Source of the DNA: an uncultured Odoribacter sp.
GTDB lineage: Bacteria > Bacteroidota > Bacteroidia > Bacteroidales > Marinifilaceae
DNA: 52,533 bases
Direction: 5' to 3'
Assembly: GCA_944321145.1 (NCBI GenBank)
Contig: CALUKF010000015.1
Coordinates: 1 to 52,533 of the forward strand
The notes beneath the pieces were generated by a model. The model saw only the letters and a program-made list of their open reading frames with translations, was not told the origin of the DNA and did not search any database. Both the position numbers and the translations under genes were made by a program. This document shows positions 45,229-52,533 of this stretch, piece by piece. The first letter of the stretch is position 1. The number at the start of each line of letters is the position of its first letter.

Positions 45229-45417
45229 ATTTCTTTTCTTGGTTTTATCGTTATAATTGGCTGCGAAGATAGGATTAATTTCGCAATTATCCGCATCTCG
45301 TTTCAAAAAACCGTCAAACCTGCCCCGATTTCTGTGTTTTTTGGGGATGTATCCATTTGTTGAATATTTTTATTCGCCGAATCGCTTGGATTTAGATTTA
45401 AAATATGTAGTTTTGCC

Positions 45418-45425
45418 CCTGTTTT
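45418..45425 (+). promoter_or_regulatory. -7 element for the beta-propeller lipoprotein gene
   Basis: TAGTTTTG matches TAnnTTTG and lies 31 bp before the ATG at 45457. No clear -33 element is seen 19-21 nt upstream. The divergent DUF4270 gene has only a weak TATCTTCG at 45264-45271 (minus strand). Confidence 0.4.
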
Positions 45426-45456
45426 ATCAGAAAAGTAATTTGAAAAAGCATAATCT

Positions 45457-46665
45457 ATGAAGAAAGTAAATTTATTATGGCTCGCGCTGGTCGTTTTGGC
45501 TTTTGCAGGTTGTACGTCTTATGACGATACCGACGGTGATTGGGAACGTTCAGTGCAGTTTGCGGGTCCGTACCGGGTAAATGCAGTCTCTTTTTCTTAT
45601 ACAGACCCGGAAACCGGAGCGGAGAAGATTTTTATAGGTGGAGGATATAATAGTGCCTCGACAATACCCAACAAATCTTTGCGGGATTTTTGGGTGTTTA
45701 CAGGGAATAACTTGGATGCTGTGGGGTGGTCTCAGATATCTGGTAAAGTGAAAGAGGAGACTTCCGATGGACGGGATACCCTTGTTTCCAGAGGCAATTA
45801 CCCTGATACTTTAGGGCGTGAAGGCATGGTGGCATTTGTGATTAATGACAAGGCATACGTGGGTGCAGGTTATCGCCGGGGCTACAATTCAGCTCCGACC
45901 AATTTGTATTTTAGCGACTTCTATGTTTTTGATTTGAAAGAAGAGAAATGGGTATGGGATAAAGAAGCCAATGGGCACAAGCGTTATTCCATTACTGATA
46001 ACTTGGGAATTTATGGTGCCGACACCAAAACAGTGAACTTTGCTTTCGGTGTAGGCTTTGCCTTTGACGGGAAAGGTTATGTCGGCACGGGGCGCATGGA
46101 GGAACAAGCAAGCAGCACATTCTATGTTTTTGACCCGGAAACGGAAAAATGGAGTTACGAACCGTCAGACAATAAGTTCCCCGGTGATGCTTGCGAGGGC
46201 GCGAATGTCTTCGATTTTGGCGATGAAATCTATGTATGTTTGGGCACAAACGGGAGCACAAACGTGCGGACGGTGTCTATTTTCAATGGGCAATGGCGGA
46301 AAGGTACTACCTTGAATCCGAATCTTCCCGGTGCATGGAACGAAGACTACGATGAAGTATTGCGTTCTTACGCCCAGGCTTTTGTTTCCGACAAAGACCC
46401 CAACCGGAACCGGAAAATCGCTTACGTGATGGGAGGCGTCGGGGCTTCGGCAAACGACAACTGGCAATACGACCGCGAGCGTGACCGTTGGGAGCGGACA
46501 AACCGCTTTTCTGCAGCGATGGCAAACCGGGTGAGCGGTGTCGGCTTTACTTACAATGGTTACGGGTACATCACCGTGGGCGGTCCTTCCACGTCTTCTT
46601 CTGGAGACAACACCACGTGGAAATTCTACCCGGGACTCAAAGCAAGAGATTGGAACGACTATTAA
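45457..46665 (+). CDS. Kelch-type beta-propeller lipoprotein
   Basis: A 402-residue lipoprotein (signal ends in LAFAGC). Repeated blades of the kelch kind are visible: KIFIGGGYNS, DFWVFTGN, KAYVGAGYRRG, DFYVFDLKEEKWVWDKE, KGYVGTGRMEEQASSTFYVFDPETEKWSYE, YVMGGVGAS, GYITVGGPST, giving about six blades. It would be anchored at a membrane surface and bind a ligand or partner. It is divergent from the DUF4270 and barrel pair, with which it probably works. Confidence 0.85.
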   Translation: MKKVNLLWLALVVLAFAGCTSYDDTDGDWERSVQFAGPYRVNAVSFSYTDPETGAEKIFIGGGYNSASTIPNKSLRDFWVFTGNNLDAVGWSQISGKVKEETSDGRDTLVSRGNYPDTLGREGMVAFVINDKAYVGAGYRRGYNSAPTNLYFSDFYVFDLKEEKWVWDKEANGHKRYSITDNLGIYGADTKTVNFAFGVGFAFDGKGYVGTGRMEEQASSTFYVFDPETEKWSYEPSDNKFPGDACEGANVFDFGDEIYVCLGTNGSTNVRTVSIFNGQWRKGTTLNPNLPGAWNEDYDEVLRSYAQAFVSDKDPNRNRKIAYVMGGVGASANDNWQYDRERDRWERTNRFSAAMANRVSGVGFTYNGYGYITVGGPSTSSSGDNTTWKFYPGLKARDWNDY

Positions 46666-46685
46666 TAAGCGTTTGAAATACATGA

Positions 46686-46717
46686 GAGAGTGCGCCGGAC
46701 GACGCACTCTCTTTTTT
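46686..46717 (+). terminator. Intrinsic terminator after the beta-propeller gene
   Basis: GAGAGTGCG (46686-46694) and CGCACTCTC (46703-46711) form a perfect 9-bp stem with an 8-nt loop, followed by six T. It lies 21 bp after the stop codon. Confidence 0.9.
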
Positions 46718-46744
46718 CCCTCACAAACACACACACTTCACGGC

Positions 46745-48703
46745 ATGCAAATGAAAAGGGCGATTCTCATATTATGGTTGATGGCTTGCGCGGCAGGTAG
46801 CCTGCAGGCACAGTGGAACACGCGCAACATGTTGCGCATGGGACAGAATGCCCTTTATTTTGACGATTACGTGAGTGCCATCGACAATTTTAACCACATC
46901 GTCCGCGTGAAGCCCTATTTGTCTGAACCTTATTTCTTCCGGGGCTTGGCGAAACTCAATTTGGACGATAATGAAGGTGCCCTTCAGGATTTCTCGCAAG
47001 CCATCGAATTGAACCCCAACTATTTCCAAGCCTACCTCTACCGGGGGGTGGCATACAGCAACCTCCAGCGTTACGAGGATGCCATGGGCGATTTCAACGA
47101 GGTGGTCGCCTTAGACCCTTCCGTGGCTTACGCATACGCCTTTCGGGGCATTACGGAGGCAGAGATGGGGCGTTACCGGGAGGCAGAAGCCGATTACTCC
47201 AAAGCGTTGATGCTCGATGACCAGCTCGTGGTGGCTTACCTGAACCGGGCAATCGTGCGCGAGAAGCAAGACAATTGGGAGGGAGCCATGACCGACTGCA
47301 ACACGGCGATACGCCTCAACATGTTTTCCGACGAGGCATTCGGGCTGCGGGGCTACCTTTATTACGAGAAGAAGGATTACCACAACGCCATCGAGGATTT
47401 CAACCGTGCCCTCAAGGTGAATCCCGAGAACATCCGTATCCTCATGAGCCGGGCAATGGTCTGGTATGAAATGCGGAAATACCCGGAGACCTTGGCAGAT
47501 TATACAGAAATCATCCGCGTGGACAGCAACTACATCTACGCTTACTACAACCGGGCGCTCCTGCGTGCGGAGGTGGGCGAGACCAATGCTGCCATCCGCG
47601 ATTTGGACAAAGTGGTTGAGATGAATCCCGACAACATCCTGATTTATTTCAACCGCGGTTTGCTCAAAATGGAAATCAAAGACTGGTACGGTGCTTACGA
47701 CGATTTCACCGAAAGTATCCGCCTGTACCCCGATTTCGTGAAGGCATACCAGGCAAGGGCTGCCGTGTGCGAGGAATTGCACCGCGAGGACGAGGCGGAT
47801 GCCGACCTGCTGGCTGCCTGGAACATCATGGACCGGTACAAGAAAATGAAGGAGGGCGACCGCAATGCTTTGGTCGACACTTCTGCCAACTTGCGCCGTC
47901 TCATCGACATCAACGCCCGCGAGGACGAGGTGCGCGACGTCATCAACGGGCGCGTGCAGGACAAACGGGTCATTATCGAATTGCAGGATGTCTTTTACGT
48001 GCAATACCTGAGCCTCGATTCCTTGAGGAGCGGCAAGGTGCAGTATTACGACAAGCATATCATGGATTACAACCAGAAGCACAATTACCGCCCTTCCATC
48101 ACCTTGAGCAATCGCCAGCCGGCGTATCCTGACGGCTTTGCCGCCGGGCAAATCGAGGAATTGACCCGCCAGTTGGCTGTAGCCGACGGTGCGGACGCCC
48201 GCCTGCTTCGGGGCGTGTTCTATTTGAGCGAGAAGGATTTTCCCGAAGCCATCGAGGATTTTTCTGCCATCCTTGCCGGAGACCCGGACAACCTGCTGGC
48301 GCTTTTCAACCTTGCCAACGCCCGGGTGATGATGTACGACTACATCGAGTCTGCCGGTGACCTGACCTCCCGCGTGGTGGGAGAGCAGGCGGAAGAAACC
48401 CGCAAAGTCGATTACTCCCTTGCCTTGGAGGGATACCGCAGGTGCTTGCAGCTCGACCCGGATTTCGTGTTTGCCCGCTTCAACATCGGCAACGTCCATG
48501 CCAAGAACGGCGAAATCGACCGGGCAATCGAGGCGTACACCCAAGCCATCCAAGAGGATAAGGAACTTGCAGAAGCCTATTTCAACCGGGGTTTGCTCTT
48601 CATTTACACCGGCCAGAAAGCCCAGGCGAATGCCGATTTAAGCAAGGCGGGCGAGTTAGGCATTATCAGTGCCTACAACATCATCAAGCGCTATTGCCGA
48701 TAA
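46745..48703 (+). CDS. Tetratricopeptide-repeat protein, exported
   Basis: A 652-residue protein with a signal peptide (AILILWLMACAAGSLQAQ) and about nine 34-residue TPR units in the first two thirds, each with the W/L-G-Y-A-F-A-P type spacing (YFDDYVSAIDNFNHIVRVKP, ALQDFSQAIELNPNYFQAYLYRG, AMGDFNEVVALDPSVAYAYAFRG and on), then a less regular helical section and two or three further TPRs at the end (YRRCLQLDPDFVFARFNIGNVH). It should be a periplasmic scaffold. The start is at 46745 or 46751; the open frame further upstream overlaps the terminator and is not used. Confidence 0.88.
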   Translation: MQMKRAILILWLMACAAGSLQAQWNTRNMLRMGQNALYFDDYVSAIDNFNHIVRVKPYLSEPYFFRGLAKLNLDDNEGALQDFSQAIELNPNYFQAYLYRGVAYSNLQRYEDAMGDFNEVVALDPSVAYAYAFRGITEAEMGRYREAEADYSKALMLDDQLVVAYLNRAIVREKQDNWEGAMTDCNTAIRLNMFSDEAFGLRGYLYYEKKDYHNAIEDFNRALKVNPENIRILMSRAMVWYEMRKYPETLADYTEIIRVDSNYIYAYYNRALLRAEVGETNAAIRDLDKVVEMNPDNILIYFNRGLLKMEIKDWYGAYDDFTESIRLYPDFVKAYQARAAVCEELHREDEADADLLAAWNIMDRYKKMKEGDRNALVDTSANLRRLIDINAREDEVRDVINGRVQDKRVIIELQDVFYVQYLSLDSLRSGKVQYYDKHIMDYNQKHNYRPSITLSNRQPAYPDGFAAGQIEELTRQLAVADGADARLLRGVFYLSEKDFPEAIEDFSAILAGDPDNLLALFNLANARVMMYDYIESAGDLTSRVVGEQAEETRKVDYSLALEGYRRCLQLDPDFVFARFNIGNVHAKNGEIDRAIEAYTQAIQEDKELAEAYFNRGLLFIYTGQKAQANADLSKAGELGIISAYNIIKRYCR

Positions 48704-48871
48704 AAATGCCCTTTCCCTGTAAATAAAATGTTAAAATGCTTGCGCGTTTAAAATATTTCTTCCATCTTTGCGGACATCATAGAACATTGTTTCATAGCGA
48801 GGGAGACGGAATTCTTATCTTAGCACCATATACAACCATCCACTGCCGTCTCCCTATTTTTTTTCTCTCGT

Positions 48872-48899
48872 CGTTCATCGTTAATCGTTCATCCTTCAT
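48872..48899. repeat. Heptamer array (CGTTMAT)n overlapping the 3' end of trpB2
   Basis: Four 7-bp units (CGTTCAT, CGTTAAT, CGTTCAT, CCTTCAT) are followed by CGCAAC. The stop codon of trpB2 (minus strand, TCA at 48896-48898) lies in the last unit. A pyrimidine-rich tract precedes the array. The same design recurs at 50478-50560. Confidence 0.8.
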
Positions 48900-50197
48900 C
48901 GCAACCTGCCGGCAAAGTATTGCTCGTAGGCATACAAATCGACCAGCCCGTGCCCTGAGAGGTTGAAAAGTATCGTTTCCCGTCTCCCTTCTTCCCGCGC
49001 CCGCCGGGCTTCGCGGATGGCTTGGGCAATGGCATGGGTGGATTCCGGTGCGGGAATGATGCCCTCTGTGCGGGCAAAAAGCACCCCTGCCTCGAAGGTC
49101 TCCAGTTGCGGCATGTCCGCTGCCTCCACCAACCCGTCTTTCAACAGCTGGCTCACCAGGCTGCCCGCCCCGTGGTACCGCAGCCCGCCTGCATGGATGG
49201 CAGCCGGCGTGAAATCGTGCCCCAGCGTGTACATCGGGAACAGCGGCGTCAGTCCTGCCTCGTCCCCATAGTCATAACGGAATTCTCCCTGTGTGAGCTT
49301 CGGGCACGACTCCGGTTCCACGGCGACGATGCGTGTTGCCATTCGTCCCCTCAGCCGTTCCCGCAGGAACGGGAAAGCAATGCCTGCAAAATTCGACCCG
49401 CCCCCGAAACAGCCAATCACCACGTCGGGTGCTTCCCCCGCCTTCTCCATTTGCCGCAACGCTTCCTCCCCGATGACCGTCTGGTGGAGCAACACATGGT
49501 TCATCACGCTCCCGATGGCATAATTTGTCTCCGGGTCTCCCGCTGCCATTTCCACGGCTTCCGACACGGCAATCCCCAAGCTCCCCGGCGACTCCGGTTC
49601 ATGCTCCAAAACCCGCCTCCCCGCGGCTGTCCGGGTACTCGGCGAGGGCACCACCTCCGCGCCCCATGTCCGCATCATCAACCCCCGGTAAGGTTTTTGC
49701 CCGTAGCTCACCCGCACCATGAACACCGTCAAGTCCATCCCGAAATGCCGTGCCGCAAAACTCAATGCCGAGCCCCATTGCCCGCCGCCGGTTTCCGTCG
49801 TCAGCCGCCGGATGCCCTGCCGGTAATTGTAATAAGCCTGTGGAATGGCGGTGTTGGGCTTGTGCGAACCCGCCATGCTTGTGCTCTCGTTCTTGAAATA
49901 AATGTGGGCAGGAGTGTCCAATGCCTTCTCCAGCCCGTAAGCCCGTACGAGGGGCGTCGGGCGCCACATCCGGTACAATGCCTGCACCTCCTCCGGGATT
50001 TCGATAAACGCTTCGGTGGAAAATTCCTGCTCCACCAGTTCCCGTGCGAAAATCGGGTAAAAATCCTCCCGGGTTGCCGGTTCCCGCGTCGCGGGATTCA
50101 GGGGTGGCAACGGGCGTGTCGGCATATCTGCCACGATGTTATACCATTGGGTTGGCATCTCTTGCTCGGTGAGCGTGATTTTCTTCAATTGTTCCAT
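48896..50197 (-). CDS. trpB: Tryptophan synthase beta chain, TrpB2 type
   Basis: A 433-residue PLP enzyme of the TrpB2 group, longer than canonical TrpB (about 400) with the typical N-terminal extension ([19 protein letters not shown]). The PLP lysine is in [13 protein letters not shown] (Lys113), the phosphate-binding loop in [10 protein letters not shown], and [18 protein letters not shown] and GLRYHGAG are TrpB2-like. It makes tryptophan from serine and indole, and TrpB2 enzymes do not need TrpA; no trpA is in the window. It is expressed as a single gene behind a tryptophan attenuator, which independently supports the call. Confidence 0.93.
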   Translation of the reverse strand: MEQLKKITLTEQEMPTQWYNIVADMPTRPLPPLNPATREPATREDFYPIFARELVEQEFSTEAFIEIPEEVQALYRMWRPTPLVRAYGLEKALDTPAHIYFKNESTSMAGSHKPNTAIPQAYYNYRQGIRRLTTETGGGQWGSALSFAARHFGMDLTVFMVRVSYGQKPYRGLMMRTWGAEVVPSPSTRTAAGRRVLEHEPESPGSLGIAVSEAVEMAAGDPETNYAIGSVMNHVLLHQTVIGEEALRQMEKAGEAPDVVIGCFGGGSNFAGIAFPFLRERLRGRMATRIVAVEPESCPKLTQGEFRYDYGDEAGLTPLFPMYTLGHDFTPAAIHAGGLRYHGAGSLVSQLLKDGLVEAADMPQLETFEAGVLFARTEGIIPAPESTHAIAQAIREARRAREEGRRETILFNLSGHGLVDLYAYEQYFAGRLR

Positions 50198-50233
50198 GTG
50201 ATTCTGATGATTTTGAGTGTGAATAATAAGTAC

Positions 50234-50279
50234 AAAAAGACGGACGCCCGACGTTCGTAATAAACGTCAGGCGTCCGTC
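50234..50279 (-). terminator. Tryptophan attenuator terminator
   Basis: On the minus strand GACGGACGCC (50270-50279) pairs with GGCGTCCGTC (50239-50248), one mismatch, then GACGTT/AACGTC (50250-50255 and 50263-50268), followed by five T. It lies between the leader peptide and trpB2. The loop side carries CGTTTATTACGAA (50254-50266), which can instead pair with the leader (50315-50327), giving a mutually exclusive antiterminator of 13 bp with one G-U pair. Confidence 0.92.
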
Positions 50280-50300
50280 CGCATATCTTAGGCTACAGCA

Positions 50301-50378
50301 TTACCACACCTCATCGTTTACTACGAAGTCCAGTGGGCGCCACCACCAATTCCGTGCGATGAAATGTTGCTGTGTCAT
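50301..50378 (-). CDS. trpL: Tryptophan leader peptide (25 aa) of the trpB2 attenuator
   Basis: The 25-codon frame starts MTQQHFIARNWWWRPLDF and ends EVW before TAA. Codons 11-13 (50340-50348) are three consecutive Trp codons and codon 25 is a fourth, far above chance. The antiterminator segment (50315-50327) begins at codon 18, so a ribosome stalled at the Trp codons leaves it free, while one reaching the stop covers it. This is the classical arrangement of a translation-coupled tryptophan attenuator. A small hairpin (GTGG-CGC-CCAC, on the minus strand) overlaps the Trp codons. Confidence 0.93.
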   Translation of the reverse strand: MTQQHFIARNWWWRPLDFVVNDEVW

Positions 50379-50411
50379 ATCTCTTGTTCTCTTTTTTGTT
50401 TTTCGATGCTG

Positions 50412-50442
50412 CAAATATAGCGATAAAAATATTCCCTCCAAC
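50412..50442 (-). promoter_or_regulatory. Promoter of the trpL-trpB2 transcript
   Basis: On the minus strand TATATTTG (50412-50419) matches TAnnTTTG, with GTTG (50439-50442) exactly 19 nt upstream as a one-mismatch -33 element. The expected start is about 25 nt before the leader ATG. Confidence 0.6.
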
Positions 50443-50477
50443 TTTTCCCTCCTCTTTTTTCTTCTTTATTTCCCCCT

Positions 50478-50560
50478 CGTTCATCACTTATCGTTCATCG
50501 CACTTTTCCTTTCTCTTCTTTCTCTCGTTAATCGTTCATCGTTAATCATTCATCGTTCAT
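50478..50560. repeat. Two heptamer arrays (CGTTMAT)n, one inside the 3' end of mpl
   Basis: Three units lie at 50478-50498 (CGTTCAT, CACTTAT, CGTTCAT) and five at 50526-50560 (CGTTAAT, CGTTCAT, CGTTAAT, CATTCAT, CGTTCAT), each followed by CGC and each next to a pyrimidine-rich tract. The second array supplies the stop codon and last residues (MNDE) of mpl. Confidence 0.82.
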
Positions 50561-51910
50561 CGCAACTTGCCCCGCAAGTTGCCTAATGTCTATCCCGCTA
50601 AAGTTCCCGGAAGTCATAATCAGCAGCACGCTCTCCCGGTAATCCCCCTTGAGCAGCCGTTCCCGCAGCTGTTCGTTGTCCGTGTACACCTCCAGCCGCT
50701 CATCTGCAAACCCGCGGCGCACATCCTCCTCCGTGATTTCCGGCAACCGCTTGTGCCGCACCACCTCCGGATTGAAGAACACAATCGCCTCGTCCGCCGC
50801 CTCCATCGTGTGGGCATACTGCGGCAAGAACGCCGCATTCAGGCTGCTGAACGTGTGCAACTCCATGCAAGCCACCAGCTTCCGCTTCGGATATTGCTCC
50901 CGCACCGCCTCCAGCGTTGCCCGGAGTTTCGAGGGCGAATGGGCAAAATCGAGGAACACCGTCGTCCCGTCCCCTTCCGCCATCTTCTGCAGCCGCTTGG
51001 CAGCTCCCTCATACGTGGCAATGCCTTGCAGGAACGCTTCGTCGCTCACTCCCGCCTCCCGGCAGGCAAGCCATGCGGCAGAAATATTCTGCAAATTGTG
51101 CTGCCCGAACACCCGGATGGGCGTCTCCCCCTTGAGCGTGAGGCAAGTCCTTCCGTTCTCCGTCCGGTGGGGGAATGCGCCGTAAGGCAACCGCTTCACC
51201 CCTTCCGGCGCATGCGTCGCCACTGCCCGCACATGCTCGTCCCCCTCGTAATAAATCAACGTACCGCCCGGCTCGATGCCCTCCACGAATCCCGCAAACT
51301 GCTCCACATAGTTCTCGAACGTGGGGAACACATTCACATGGTCCCAAGCGATGCCCGTCAGCACGGCAATGTCCGGATGGTAGTGATGGAACTTCGGGCG
51401 GCGGTCGATGGGCGAGGAGAGGTACTCGTCCCCCTCGAACACGGCGATGCGGCTCTCCTCGCTCAATCCCACCATCGTGTCGAATCCTGCCACCTGCGCC
51501 CCCACCATGTAATCGAATGCCATCCCGCACGACCGGAGCACATGCATAATCATCGATGTCGTCGTCGTCTTTCCGTGGCTGCCTCCCACCACGATGCGCC
51601 GTTTCCCGCGCGTCTGCTCGTAGAGATACTCCGGGTAGCTGTATATCCTCACGCCCAGTTCCTGTGCCCGCAGCAATTCCGGATTGTCCTCCCGCGCGTG
51701 CATCCCCAGGATGACCGCGTCCGTCTCCCGCGTGATTTTCTCCGGGAACCACCCCCACGCTTCGGGCAACAGCCCGGCGTTTTGCAACCGCGACCTCGAT
51801 GGCTCGAATATCTCATCGTCCGACCCCGTCACGTGATAACCTTTCTTCTGGAGGGCGAGCGCCAAGTTGTGCATGGCAGCCCCGCCGATAGCGATAAAAT
51901 GGATGTTCAT
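50546..51910 (-). CDS. mpl: UDP-MurNAc:L-Ala-gamma-D-Glu-meso-DAP ligase (Mpl)
   Basis: A Mur-ligase-type enzyme of 454 residues that recycles murein tripeptide by joining it to UDP-MurNAc. Seen: N-terminal Rossmann-like IHFIAIGGAAMHNLALAL with the GxA/GMxxLA pattern, VTGSDDEIFEPS, ATP loop VVGGSHGKTTTTSM, FEGDEYLSSPIDRRPKFHHYHPDIAVLTGIAWDHVNVFPTFENY, and the C-terminal GAAKRLQ and DFAHSPSKL motifs. MurC is excluded by DEYLSSPIDRRPKF and by length. The start at 51910 matches the family; TATATTTG on the minus strand at 51936-51943 is a -7 element 26 bp upstream. The C-terminal residues come from a heptamer repeat. Confidence 0.94.
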   Translation of the reverse strand: MNIHFIAIGGAAMHNLALALQKKGYHVTGSDDEIFEPSRSRLQNAGLLPEAWGWFPEKITRETDAVILGMHAREDNPELLRAQELGVRIYSYPEYLYEQTRGKRRIVVGGSHGKTTTTSMIMHVLRSCGMAFDYMVGAQVAGFDTMVGLSEESRIAVFEGDEYLSSPIDRRPKFHHYHPDIAVLTGIAWDHVNVFPTFENYVEQFAGFVEGIEPGGTLIYYEGDEHVRAVATHAPEGVKRLPYGAFPHRTENGRTCLTLKGETPIRVFGQHNLQNISAAWLACREAGVSDEAFLQGIATYEGAAKRLQKMAEGDGTTVFLDFAHSPSKLRATLEAVREQYPKRKLVACMELHTFSSLNAAFLPQYAHTMEAADEAIVFFNPEVVRHKRLPEITEEDVRRGFADERLEVYTDNEQLRERLLKGDYRESVLLIMTSGNFSGIDIRQLAGQVAMNDE

Positions 51911-52102
51911 GGCATTTCGTTTTTGATTCCGCACGCAAATATAGCGTTTTTTTCCTGCATTTCCCTTCCCGCTGCCGAAAGATGCGTCCCTTTCCCCGCC
52001 CTGCTTCCCCGGAAACGGCTGCCCGGCTCGGGCATTGCCTCGCGCCTGCCTTTGTCCCGCCTGTTGCTTGCAGGGAACTTGCCTTGCGCATGCTGTGAGC
52101 GT

Positions 52103-52299
52103 GCTTCCCGGTTGCTAGGGGGATGCTACCGGAATGCTCCCCGGTAATCCTTTCTTGATATTGTTATATATCCATTTTACGAACATCTTATCCCTATCTC
52201 CGGATAGAGTTACGATAGAGTTATGATAGAGTTGATATTCTTATATGACGCAAATATCCGGAAGCAAACCGGTAGCATCCCCCTAGCAACCGGGAAGCA
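52103..52299. repeat. 31-bp perfect inverted repeat bounding 135 bp (possible invertible segment)
   Basis: The left arm at 52103-52133 (TGCTTCCCGGTTGCTAGGGG..) and the right arm at 52269-52299 are exact reverse complements over 31 bp. The 135 bp between them is AT-rich non-coding sequence including three 11-bp direct repeats. GATATTTG, one base from a -7 element, lies on the minus strand at 52251-52258. The arms differ from the capsule sites and lack AACGTTCGT. The arrangement could be a phase-variable promoter, a mobile miniature element or a long hairpin. The 590 bp from 51944 to the window end hold no confident gene. Confidence 0.7.
52203..52235 (+). repeat. Three 11-bp direct repeats inside the inverted-repeat segment
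   Basis: GATAGAGTTAC, GATAGAGTTAT and GATAGAGTTGA follow without spacing. The 11-bp period places each copy on about the same face of the helix, as expected for cooperative protein-binding sites. Confidence 0.7.
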
Positions 52300-52470
52300 T
52301 TCCCCCGGCAAGCGGGGAGTGCCGGCTTTGCATTTGAGGGGTATTTTCTTGGAAAATCAGACGGAAGGGCAGGGAGGGACGGGAGGGGTGGACATGAAAA
52401 AAGGGGCGGTGCCAAACCGTCTTTTTATCATACTCCCTCCCCCCTTCGGGGTACTCCCCCTATCTTACCT

Positions 52471-52478
52471 TATATTTG
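52471..52478 (+). promoter_or_regulatory. -7 element before a gene that begins at the window edge
   Basis: TATATTTG matches TAnnTTTG 28 bp before the ATG at 52507. No TTTG-like -33 element is seen at the right distance. Confidence 0.35.
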
Positions 52479-52506
52479 CATCGTGAAAATATAAATGAAT
52501 AATTAG

Positions 52507-52533
52507 ATGAATATTGGGAAAAGCGAGCGGGAA
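52507..52533 (+). CDS. Possible start of a gene cut by the window end
   Basis: The last 27 bp read as MNIGKSERE from an ATG in an A-rich context behind a -7 element. Nothing can be said about function. It is listed because the regulatory structures at 52103-52478 would lie in its upstream region. Confidence 0.3.

Noticed and set aside
50250-50259. CGACGTTCGT, a near match to the capsule recombination motif.
   Set aside because: It is a single site and is fully explained by the stem of the tryptophan attenuator.
49022-50260. A 412-codon open frame on the + strand opposite trpB2.
   Set aside because: Shadow of trpB2; it runs through the attenuator terminator and has no recognisable domain.
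50567-52147. A 526-codon open frame on the + strand opposite mpl.
   Set aside because: It is a composition shadow of the GC-rich mpl gene, rich in His, Arg and Pro, with no motif or plausible start.
52223-52486. An 87-codon frame at the right end.
   Set aside because: It runs across the right arm of the inverted repeat and a G-rich low-complexity stretch and has no protein-like pattern.

Overview
The window looks like chromosome of a gut-type member of the order Bacteroidales. The evidence is fimbrillin-family lipoproteins, DUF4270 and DUF4369 families, lipoprotein signals throughout, promoters of the Bacteroides type (TTTG, about 19 nt, TAnnTTTG), and a capsule locus behind an invertible-promoter module. 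Genus cannot be fixed from the sequence alone. No rRNA, tRNA, insertion sequence or CRISPR array was seen.

Layout. 1-4.1 kb: the end of one fimbrillin-type lipoprotein gene and a large 928-residue fimbrillin-like protein. 4.2-4.5 kb: a lone antitoxin-like small gene. 4.6-10.2 kb: a three-gene RND efflux operon (adaptor, permease, TolC-like channel) closed by an intrinsic terminator. 10.4-11.6 kb: a regulatory zone with a G-run cluster, two inverted palindromes carrying AAACGTTCGT (the motif of Mpi-type invertible capsule promoters in Bacteroides fragilis), a promoter between them, a foldable leader, a UpxZ-like gene and an intrinsic terminator just before rfbA. 11.6-36.2 kb: a Wzx/Wzy-type capsule or O-polysaccharide locus, all on the + strand. 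36.2-48.7 kb: housekeeping and envelope genes (recG, a methyltransferase-like protein, a corrinoid adenosyltransferase, a second flippase, a TlpA-like thioredoxin, a beta-barrel protein, a DUF4270 lipoprotein, a beta-propeller lipoprotein, a TPR protein). 48.9-51.9 kb: a TrpB2-type tryptophan synthase under a complete tryptophan attenuator, and mpl. 51.9-52.5 kb: non-coding, with a 31-bp perfect inverted repeat.

How the capsule genes fit together. RfbA/RfbB, two FdtA-like ketoisomerases and FdtB predict a dTDP-3-amino-3,6-dideoxyhexose (Fuc3N type). WbpA/B/E/D/I homologues form the complete route to UDP-ManNAc3NAcA. A WbpM/PglF-type dehydratase, a WcfR/PglE-type aminotransferase and a short WcfS/PglC-type transferase predict a 4-amino-4,6-dideoxy-HexNAc as the initiating sugar. 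With one initiating transferase and two GT4 enzymes, a trisaccharide repeat is the simplest reading. A carrier protein, an AMP-forming ligase, a FabG-like reductase and an LpxA-like acyltransferase suggest that one amino sugar carries a hydroxyacyl group instead of acetyl. Base composition is mosaic: wzy, wbpI, one GT4 and one GNAT gene are clearly AT-rich, while the locus ends are GC-rich.

Strongest regulatory findings: the tryptophan attenuator before trpB2 (leader peptide with three consecutive Trp codons, a 13-bp antiterminator and a terminator, all visible) and the invertible promoter of the capsule locus.
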